7,859 bases of DNA. Source: Flavobacteriales bacterium (GTDB taxonomy: Bacteria; Bacteroidota; Bacteroidia; Flavobacteriales_D; Sanyastnellaceae). Below the pieces are notes generated by a model that was not told the origin of the DNA, did no database searches, and worked only from the letters and a program-made list of their open reading frames with translations. Shown here in pieces: positions 1-5,906 of this stretch (position 1 is its first letter; each line of letters opens with the position of its first letter). Both the position numbers and the translations under genes were made by a program. The stretch is from positions 1 to 7,859 of the forward strand of contig JAIYCK010000377.1 in assembly GCA_027488055.1 (NCBI GenBank). Reading direction: 5' to 3'.

Positions 1-1366
1 CGATGCTCCAACATGCGCTCGTGGGGTGCACTGCCGTGAGCAGATATGTGCCTGCTGTGGCGATCGGCAATTGAAGTGTATTGTCGTTGCTCAATGCCAA
101 GCCATTTTCCAGCCAATTGTATGTAACGCCAACTCCGTCAGACGAAGCAGCCGTAAATGCACTGGGTGTATTGCAATCCAATTGAATGTCTTCACCAGCA
201 TCCAGTTGCAATTGCGCAAAATCTGCTTCAACGGTCACTGTTGCTTCTGAAGTGCACATATTATCAATGGATGCGGTAATCTGATATTCCCCTGGCTCGG
301 TGGCAAGCCATGTGGTGATATTGGCATTCTGCGCCACTATCACTCCATTCGCGTCCGTGACTTCAAAAGCTGTTTGCAGTGGGATATTCGACTCCATGAC
401 AACCACGATCTGTTCATTATCGCAATTCAGGATGTCCTGAGGAGTGGCCGTCACCGCAAGGGTCTCCACGTTGACAAAAATATCTTGAGCAATGGAATCG
501 CCGCACAGATCTACATACGTGACTGTGTAGGTAATGTCAGAGGGTGTAGAAGTGACAGGGGTGGCAGCAGACGGATCGCTCAAATAATCAGGCGGCGTCC
601 AAGTATACTGTCCATCGATGGAACTGCCAACTCCCAAAGTGGGCTGCATGCCTTGGCAAATCACAATCTCATTCCCTACATTTAAAATATTGGGTTGCAA
701 GCATACGCTTTGATTGTTGAATGCACCACCCGTAGCCGCCGTAAAGCCCCAATAGACGAGGGAATTGCCTCCAAATATTGTATTTACAATATCTACGTCG
801 CCTTGCAGTCTGAACACACAGTCAAAATAGACGCGGATACGTTGCAGTGATGGTTCCCATTCGATGCGTACCACATGATCTTCGTCGTCTTCAATGTTCT
901 GATCGAACACATCCGCTTGCACTGGCCCTGCGATATTGTTGCTGGAATTGTGGTCAATATCCCCATTGCGCTCAATGGCAATGTGGTCGTAACCCGGGTC
1001 ATCGTATTCTCCATTTTGCCAGGTATCAAATTCAATTCCCAACGAGGTTCCAAAATTGAGATAGCCCATACCGCCGCCGTTGATACCGATCGCCGAGGTG
1101 CCCACTGTTTGAAGAACAAAACAAATACCGTCTGCACCCGTCCCGTCCAAGGAGCCAAGGTTCATTTTAAATTGGATCGCAAAAGGCTGAAGCAAATCCA
1201 CCTGGTCACCATACCAAACGGTACCATTCTGATAATTCAACTCACCCGTCAATGCATAACAATCATCACCTGTAGCGACTGCATCGCCATTGAGAAAATA
1301 TACTTGTGCTTGGCATAGCTGTGCCAAACACATCATCAAAAAAAATAGCTTTATAGGATTGCGCAT
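1..1366 (-). CDS. Secreted L-type lectin-domain protein with Ig-like repeats (C-terminus beyond the window)
   Basis: Partial gene: the start is present, and the frame stays open for 455 codons to the left edge. Residues 1-20 form a Sec signal peptide (MRNPIK, then a hydrophobic LFFLMMCLAQLC, cleavage likely after CQA). Residues about 22-223 are an L-type lectin domain. It has LDGTGADG at 73-80 (D79 matches the sugar-binding Asp of legume lectins) and EFDTWQN at 112-118, followed by DDPGYDH at 122-128. Aligned by eye to concanavalin A, E112, D114, N118, D123 and H128 fall on its Mn/Ca ligands E8, D10, N14, D19 and H24. VYWGFTAATGG at 204-214 is another family hallmark. From about residue 230 come Ig/PKD-like repeats of the kind found in gliding-associated proteins (for example YTWTPPDYLSDPSAATP). 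Expected role: surface or secreted glycan binding, probably exported by type IX secretion, but the C-terminal sorting domain would lie outside the window. An in-frame ATG at 1372 is an alternative start; 1366 gives the cleaner signal peptide. The DtxR-family gene lies 25 bp upstream on the same strand. Confidence 0.88.
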   Translation of the reverse strand, partial: MRNPIKLFFLMMCLAQLCQAQVYFLNGDAVATGDDCYALTGELNYQNGTVWYGDQVDLLQPFAIQFKMNLGSLDGTGADGICFVLQTVGTSAIGINGGGMGYLNFGTSLGIEFDTWQNGEYDDPGYDHIAIERNGDIDHNSSNNIAGPVQADVFDQNIEDDEDHVVRIEWEPSLQRIRVYFDCVFRLQGDVDIVNTIFGGNSLVYWGFTAATGGAFNNQSVCLQPNILNVGNEIVICQGMQPTLGVGSSIDGQYTWTPPDYLSDPSAATPVTSTPSDITYTVTYVDLCGDSIAQDIFVNVETLAVTATPQDILNCDNEQIVVVMESNIPLQTAFEVTDANGVIVAQNANITTWLATEPGEYQITASIDNMCTSEATVTVEADFAQLQLDAGEDIQLDCNTPSAFTAASSDGVGVTYNWLENGLALSNDNTLQLPIATAGTYLLTAVHPTSACWSI

Positions 1367-1391
1367 ACACATGCCGTATCAGAATTTAGGA

Positions 1392-2111
1392 TCATTGAGG
1401 ACATTGAAAATTGCGTGATTCAAATGCACAGCATCGGTCATTGATCGTCACCAAGACATTGTTAGCCACTTCACGACTCAACCGAATGTGCATTCGGTCA
1501 TTGCAAATCACCGAGTGACTTCCATCAAATGCTTCAATGCTTTCGATCATGATTTTGGCCCCAATGGACAAGCCAAGTCCTTCAAACAACTTGAGAAAAG
1601 CTTCGCTATCCACCTTGACCCCTGTGATACGACAAGATGTACCTACACCGATCGAAATAAGTTCCTTGAAACAGGACTGAAAAATCACCCCTTGTGCATC
1701 GGGTATTGGCTCGCCATGTGGATCAAATTTTGGGTATTGCAAGAGTTCATCAATGCGGTCCACCAACACATCCGAATCGATATGCTCCAGCTGTTCCGCA
1801 ATGGCGTGCACCTCGTGCCACCCAAACCGGAGGGATTTGACCAAAAATGTTTCCCAAATGCGGTGTTTGCGCACCACTCGAATCGCGACGCGCATACCGT
1901 CCGACGTGAGCAATACCCCCTTCGACTTCTCGTAATCGATGAGGTTCTTATTGGCCATGCGCTGCAATTTTTCTGTCACGGACGCAGCACTTATCTCCAT
2001 GCCGGCGGCAATGGTACTTGTGGCCACCCGTCCGGGTTGCTGCTGCGATAAATGATAAATCAATTTGAGGTAGTTCTCCTCAGACAGGGTATTGGTCTGC
2101 TGCTTGGTCAT
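1392..2111 (-). CDS. DtxR/MntR-family metal-dependent transcriptional repressor with FeoA-like C-terminal domain
   Basis: A 239-residue protein, close to the length of three-domain DtxR/IdeR-type regulators. Residues 10-75 are the winged helix-turn-helix (SEENYLKLIYHL, then IAAGMEISAASVTEKLQRM, then a wing with GVLLTSDG). Residues 76-140 are the dimerisation and metal-binding domain (EVHAIAEQLEHIDSD, LLQYPKFDPHGEPIP). Residues about 150-225 are a FeoA/SH3-like domain (LFEGLGLSIGAKIMI). By alignment to B. subtilis MntR, H83, E106, E109 and H110 match H77, E99, E102 and H103. Glu at 106 replaces the Cys102 of DtxR, which favours a manganese-type site. The other two MntR ligands differ: D8 corresponds to N13 and E11 to K16. 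Likely a cytoplasmic Mn(II)- or Fe(II)-responsive repressor of metal uptake. Its targets cannot be read from the window, where no transporter is visible. The 25-bp gap to the lectin gene suggests co-transcription. Family assignment is firm; metal specificity is inferred. Confidence 0.93.
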   Translation of the reverse strand: MTKQQTNTLSEENYLKLIYHLSQQQPGRVATSTIAAGMEISAASVTEKLQRMANKNLIDYEKSKGVLLTSDGMRVAIRVVRKHRIWETFLVKSLRFGWHEVHAIAEQLEHIDSDVLVDRIDELLQYPKFDPHGEPIPDAQGVIFQSCFKELISIGVGTSCRITGVKVDSEAFLKLFEGLGLSIGAKIMIESIEAFDGSHSVICNDRMHIRLSREVANNVLVTINDRCCAFESRNFQCPQ

Positions 2112-2115
2112 GTGT

Positions 2116-2123
2116 CAAAAATA
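2116..2123 (-). promoter_or_regulatory. TAnnTTTG-type -7 box upstream of the DtxR-family gene
   Basis: On the minus strand this reads TATTTTTG, an exact match to the Bacteroidota -7 consensus TAnnTTTG. It ends only four bases before the ATG at 2111, so transcription would begin at or next to the start codon, giving a leaderless or nearly leaderless message. The nearest TTG that could act as the -33 element (2139-2141) is separated from the box by 15 bases, somewhat short for the class. A chance match in a 300-bp region is quite possible. Confidence 0.35.
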
Positions 2124-2218
2124 AGCCATCCCATCCAACAATCTAGTTTAACTTTATTGTCAGCCTCCAAATCCAAATGAAGTCCGAAACAACCTGCCCA
2201 CTGGCTAAGGAAGTATTT

Positions 2219-2243
2219 ATGCTATAACTATGTATTGTAGCAT
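2219..2243. promoter_or_regulatory. Imperfect inverted repeat, candidate operator
   Basis: The arms ATGCTATAA (2219-2227) and TTGTAGCAT (2235-2243) are complementary at eight of nine positions, with a T/G mismatch, around a seven-base spacer. The repeat sits about 108 bp before the repressor gene and 172 bp before the OmpA-family gene. AT-rich dyads of 18-25 bp in such positions are typical sites for dimeric regulators, including MntR/DtxR proteins, but I recognise no specific published box. One imperfect dyad of this quality is not far above chance expectation in 300 bp. Confidence 0.3.
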
Positions 2244-2414
2244 TTGGAGTCTATACAGAATGACTTACCTAAGCGAAATTCATTGGCAGATTGGAAAGTC
2301 TGAGAATTCACATTGCGATGGGTATTTCATTTTGGGTTTGACCCACTAAAATCCAAAAAGCTTCGTTAATTCGGCAAGATTCTTGGCTATTGCCTGAACC
2401 GAAAAAAATCATCT

Positions 2415-4379
2415 ATGAAATTGATTCAACCTCTTGCGCAAACTTTTCTGTTAATGGCTTTCTTGCTTATTCACATGCAAGGGTGCGCTCAGCCAAAGAA
2501 ATCCTATACCATTTCCAATAAAAGAGCGATTGCGCAATTGGAAGAAGCACAAGCGTTTTATCAACGCAAGGATTTGCGCAATACCATTCAATTGCTCGAA
2601 GAACTGGTGATCAAAGAACCCCAATTCATAGAGGCGCAGTTCATGTTAGCTCAGGTATACGATGAAAACCGTCAAACAGAAAAAGCCATTGTTCCACTCG
2701 AAGCGGCCCTCGCCATCGACCCCAAATATTACACTCCAGGTTGGATGATGCTCGCAGAAGCTCATTTCTATTTGGGCCATTACGATGAGGCTGAAAAAGC
2801 GATCACCAAGTACATTCCGATGCCCAAAAATTCAGCGGAAGAAGAGAAACGAGCCCAACTCATCTTGAGCAGTTGTGTGTTTGCCAAAGATGCAAAAGCC
2901 CATCCCAAGCCGTTTACACCCATCAACCTTGGACCCGGTGTGAATACCGCCCTCAATGAATACTACCCCTGTCTAACGATCGACGAACAGACGCTCCTGA
3001 TCACCAGAGATGTGCCAGATAAAGAGGCTTTTTCTGGACATCAAGAGGATTTTTATTTGAGCAAAAAAGTGAATGAAGAATGGCAAACTGCGGTTCCTGT
3101 GCAGGGCATCAACACCATCTACAACGAGGGAGCGCCAAGCCTGAGCGCCGACGGTCAAACCATGATCTTCACAGCCTGTCAGACTATTGATGGTAGCTAC
3201 GGCAGTGACCGCACCGGTGCCGGTAGTTGTGACCTTTTCTATTCCACCAAGGTGGGCGAAAATTGGAGTCAAGTTAAAAACTTGGGCAATGCAATCAATA
3301 CAGGCGTTTGGGAGAGTCAACCGAGTTTTTCGGCCAATGGACAAACACTCTACTTCATTCGTGGACAATACACCCCACAAGGACCAAAAAAACAAGACAT
3401 CTATTTCAGTTATATCCGTGACAACGGTCAATGGAGTGCACCAGCCAAAGTACCCGGGCGCATCAATACCGTTTTTGAAGAAGCGGGCGTGATGGTCCAT
3501 CCCGATGGACATAGTTTATACTTCAGCAGCAATGGTCACAGCGGCATGGGTGGACTCGATTTGTTTGTAAGTCATATGTTGCCCAACGGTGAATGGGATG
3601 TGCCGATCAATCTCGGTTATCCCATCAACACAGAGAAAGATGAAAACTCGATTCACGTCTCGGCCAAAGGCCAAATTGCGATGATCAGCAGTGAAAGAGA
3701 GGGCGGCACGGGCGGATTGGACATCTACGCCTTCGAAATGCCCGCGTTTGCCAGACCAAAAGCGGTCACCTATGTGCAAGGTATCGTAAGTGACAAATTG
3801 AGTTTCAAAAAGCTCCAAGCGCATTTGGAATTGGTAGATCTTGAAACAGGCAAAAAGGTCGTGGACGCATATAGCAATATGGGATCAGGTGAATTTGCAG
3901 TGTGTTTGCCTGTTGGAAAAGAATATGGCCTTTCAGTGAGCAAAGACGGTTATCTCTTTCACAGCGAAAACTTCAGTCTGAAAAATTACGCTTCTGAAAA
4001 ACCGTTTCAACTCAACGTGGAGCTCCAAAAATTGAGAGCCAACGCGAATATTGTACTGCACAATGTGTTCTTCGAAACCAACAAGTGGGATCTCCTTCCA
4101 GCCAGTAAAACCGAGCTTGATAAACTAGCCTCTTTGCTGGCAGCTAACAAAGACAAAAAAGTGGAAATTGGAGGGCATACAGACAACGTTGGCAATGATG
4201 TGGACAACCAAAAACTCTCTGAAAACCGTGCAAAAAGTGTGGTGGATTATCTCGTAGCACATGGTGTGCCTGCCGAAAATCTCAGTTACAAAGGCTATGG
4301 TGAATCGGTGCCTATCGCTGACAATACCACCGAGCAAGGTCGCGCTCAAAACAGAAGAACCGAGTTCAAAATCCTATAA
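2415..4379 (+). CDS. PorE-like OmpA-family lipoprotein (TPR, PD40 beta-propeller, CRD, OmpA C-terminal)
   Basis: A 654-residue envelope protein. The N-terminus is a lipoprotein signal with lipid-modified Cys24 (MQGC). The residues after it (AQPKKS) lack the acidic surface-export signal, so it is probably periplasm-facing on the outer membrane. Residues about 36-137 form TPR helices. Residues about 165-445 carry five PD40/WD40-like blades, starting near N181, N237, W299, F354 and D409, with repeated (A/D)GQT and GGLD(L/I) elements. Residues 451-540 resemble a carboxypeptidase-regulatory-like domain. Residues about 545-654 are an OmpA C-terminal peptidoglycan-binding domain, with D590 (HTDN) and R605 (ENRAKS) spaced 15 apart, as in the diaminopimelate-binding pair D271/R286 of A. 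baumannii OmpA, and ending in NRRTEFKI. This domain order and length match PorE of the type IX secretion system, which tethers the PorKLMN/PorP machinery to peptidoglycan. Bacteroidota carry several paralogues of this design, so a non-secretion tether is possible. It probably shares an operon with the SGNH gene 20 bp downstream. Confidence 0.93.
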   Translation: MKLIQPLAQTFLLMAFLLIHMQGCAQPKKSYTISNKRAIAQLEEAQAFYQRKDLRNTIQLLEELVIKEPQFIEAQFMLAQVYDENRQTEKAIVPLEAALAIDPKYYTPGWMMLAEAHFYLGHYDEAEKAITKYIPMPKNSAEEEKRAQLILSSCVFAKDAKAHPKPFTPINLGPGVNTALNEYYPCLTIDEQTLLITRDVPDKEAFSGHQEDFYLSKKVNEEWQTAVPVQGINTIYNEGAPSLSADGQTMIFTACQTIDGSYGSDRTGAGSCDLFYSTKVGENWSQVKNLGNAINTGVWESQPSFSANGQTLYFIRGQYTPQGPKKQDIYFSYIRDNGQWSAPAKVPGRINTVFEEAGVMVHPDGHSLYFSSNGHSGMGGLDLFVSHMLPNGEWDVPINLGYPINTEKDENSIHVSAKGQIAMISSEREGGTGGLDIYAFEMPAFARPKAVTYVQGIVSDKLSFKKLQAHLELVDLETGKKVVDAYSNMGSGEFAVCLPVGKEYGLSVSKDGYLFHSENFSLKNYASEKPFQLNVELQKLRANANIVLHNVFFETNKWDLLPASKTELDKLASLLAANKDKKVEIGGHTDNVGNDVDNQKLSENRAKSVVDYLVAHGVPAENLSYKGYGESVPIADNTTEQGRAQNRRTEFKIL

Positions 4380-4399
4380 CCGAACGAACATTCGACTGT

Positions 4400-5833
4400 A
4401 TGAAAAGCATCACACCGTATCACAGCCTATTGCTCCTTGTTGTCATCGGTTTGGCTAGCTTATTCATGCAATTAACCTGGCCCAAAGAGGGCATCGGATT
4501 CGGCACTTGGAAACTTCAATTTGCGCAGTTCGATAAGGGTATCGACAGCACCCAAATCAAATTGGACATGCAGTCTCACATGGCACGATTGGACAGTATC
4601 GCGCTCGCTGACTCCCTGAGATCACTTCATGATTCGGTGCATGTAGAACGTTCCAACTCCTTGACATCGCTTCAATTCAAAGACGGCAATTCGCATTCCT
4701 TTCATCGTTTCTTTGAAGCACTTGACAGTGCACAATTTAAAAATGTGGATGTCTTGCATTATGGCGACTCACAGATCGAATGCGACCGTATCACACAGAT
4801 ACTGCGGACCCAACTCCAACAGAAATTTGGAGGCTATGGTCCTGGACTCATAGCGCCTGTTCCCTTGGTTGCCACAAGTCACATTCTACAAGATAAAAGC
4901 GCCAATTGGCAGCGCTGCACAGCCTATGGTTATCAAGACGGCTCCGTGAATCATAAAAATTTCGGTGTCATGTGCAGCTTTGGCAAATTCGATTGCCCAC
5001 ATCCCACCGATAGTACCGAAGCCACGCTGGAATTCATGCCCACCCGTTTTGGAGATGCTCGCAACAAAACCTTCCATCAATTCCGCATGTATTATCGCAA
5101 TACAGTATCCAAATCCAGCTTGAGTATGTACGATGGTGCCAAGTTGATTTGGAGCGGTGATTTGCCGGTATCCAATCAAGTTCAGCACGTTGATGCCTCA
5201 TTTGACGAGGCTCCTAGTCAGTTGAAATTGGTATTCAAAGCGCTCAATAGCCCCGAGGTCCACGCCATCCAATTGGAAGAGCAAACAGGCGTGACGGTGA
5301 GCAATATCTCCTTGCGGGGCAATGACGGCATGTTGTTTACCCGCACCGATCTGAACGCAATGGGTTATGCTTATCAACGAGAAAACACGCGTTTGATAAT
5401 TCTACAATTTGGCGGCAACTCAGTACCCTACATCAAGTCTGCAGAGCATGCCAAATCGTGCGCAGCCAACATGGCCAATCAAATCAATGCATTGAAAAAA
5501 CAAGCTCCCGAAGCGGCTATCCTGTTTGTTGGTCCCAGCGACATGAGCACTTCCATCGACGGCGTATATCAATCGTTTCCATATTTGCAGAGTTACAACC
5601 AAGCGCTCAAAGAGATGGTTTTAGGCCTCGACTGCGCATATTGGGACATGTACGAGGTGATGGGAGGGCGCAATAGCATGGTCTCCTGGGTACAGAATCA
5701 ACCGCCATATGCTGGTCCAGATTACATTCACTTCACTCCTCTGGGCGCGCGCAAAATAGCAGATTTACTTTCCAAGGCTATATTGGAAGAATACCGCATT
5801 TGGAAGCAAGTCAAAGAAACCCAAGTGCCCTAA
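4400..5833 (+). CDS. Membrane-anchored SGNH/GDSL hydrolase or acyltransferase
   Basis: A 477-residue protein with an N-terminal hydrophobic segment (residues about 9-26) that looks like an uncleaved anchor, so the body should be periplasmic. After a helical linker (about 45-85), the SGNH blocks follow. Block I is HYGDSQIE with catalytic Ser124; block III is FGGN with Asn340 as oxyanion-hole residue; block V is DYIH with Asp441 and His444 completing the triad. Between blocks I and III lies an insert of roughly 160 residues (about 150-310) that reads as beta-rich. A carbohydrate-binding-like insert in an SGNH domain is known in the peptidoglycan O-acetylesterase Ape1 of Neisseria. Likely activity: removing or transferring acetyl groups on peptidoglycan or another envelope glycan; the substrate is inferred only. 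It starts 20 bp after the PorE-like gene, so the two are probably co-transcribed. No Shine-Dalgarno sequence is evident. Family confidence is high, substrate confidence low. Confidence 0.87.
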   Translation: MKSITPYHSLLLLVVIGLASLFMQLTWPKEGIGFGTWKLQFAQFDKGIDSTQIKLDMQSHMARLDSIALADSLRSLHDSVHVERSNSLTSLQFKDGNSHSFHRFFEALDSAQFKNVDVLHYGDSQIECDRITQILRTQLQQKFGGYGPGLIAPVPLVATSHILQDKSANWQRCTAYGYQDGSVNHKNFGVMCSFGKFDCPHPTDSTEATLEFMPTRFGDARNKTFHQFRMYYRNTVSKSSLSMYDGAKLIWSGDLPVSNQVQHVDASFDEAPSQLKLVFKALNSPEVHAIQLEEQTGVTVSNISLRGNDGMLFTRTDLNAMGYAYQRENTRLIILQFGGNSVPYIKSAEHAKSCAANMANQINALKKQAPEAAILFVGPSDMSTSIDGVYQSFPYLQSYNQALKEMVLGLDCAYWDMYEVMGGRNSMVSWVQNQPPYAGPDYIHFTPLGARKIADLLSKAILEEYRIWKQVKETQVP

Positions 5834-5893
5834 TTCCATGGTGTTGGAAGCCTTGTGTGCTCTTGGCTAAAATGCTAAACCCTTAAAAAGTCT

Positions 5894-5901
5894 TACCTTC
5901 G
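5894..5901 (+). promoter_or_regulatory. TAnnTTTG-like box just before the glycosyltransferase gene
   Basis: TACCTTCG differs from the Bacteroidota -7 consensus TAnnTTTG at one base and ends five bases before the ATG at 5907. This is nearly the same geometry as the box upstream of the DtxR-family gene. No well-spaced TTG -33 element is present: the nearest candidate, 5863-5865, is 28 bases upstream. If functional, it would let the glycosyltransferase gene be transcribed separately, as a leaderless or very short-leader message. Otherwise the gene is read from the upstream operon across the 73-bp gap. Confidence 0.3.
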
Positions 5902-5906
5902 CTGGC

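Larger units (their letters stand above)
2112..2414. other. Divergent intergenic region
   Basis: This 303-bp gap separates the leftward DtxR-family gene from the rightward OmpA-family gene, so it must carry the starts of both transcripts unless they initiate elsewhere. I see no credible small gene or RNA gene here. It holds a perfect TAnnTTTG-like box just upstream of the repressor start and an imperfect inverted repeat at 2219-2243 (both listed separately). On the plus strand I found no good TAnnTTTG box for the OmpA-family gene. The start of that gene is preceded by an A-rich run at 2402-2408 rather than a Shine-Dalgarno sequence, which is usual in Bacteroidota. Confidence 0.7.

Noticed and set aside
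875..1318. 147-codon plus-strand open frame opposite the lectin gene
   Set aside because: It is antisense to a well-supported lectin domain, has no recognisable domain and no start context. Other long antisense frames here (for example 1488-2051 and 2973-3512) are rejected for the same reason.
1481..1498. Perfect inverted repeat with eight-base arms (ACCGAATG / CATTCGGT) and two-base spacer
   Set aside because: It lies inside the 3' part of the DtxR-family coding sequence. About one repeat of this quality is expected by chance in a window this size once several spacer lengths are allowed, and it has no promoter context.
2146..2154. Short palindrome AGTTTAACT near the repressor start, as a possible DtxR box
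   Set aside because: The arms are only four bases, far below the length of DtxR/MntR boxes, and the flanks do not extend the symmetry.
2333..2345. Small hairpin TGGGT-TTG-ACCCA upstream of the OmpA-family gene
   Set aside because: The stem is only five base pairs with a three-base loop and no U-tract. It is 70 bp before the start and matches no riboswitch or leader element I know.
5834..5849. Hairpin TTCCA / TGGAA directly after the SGNH stop codon, as a possible terminator
   Set aside because: The stem is five AT/GC-mixed pairs with a six-base loop, and no run of T follows, so it does not meet the pattern of an intrinsic terminator.
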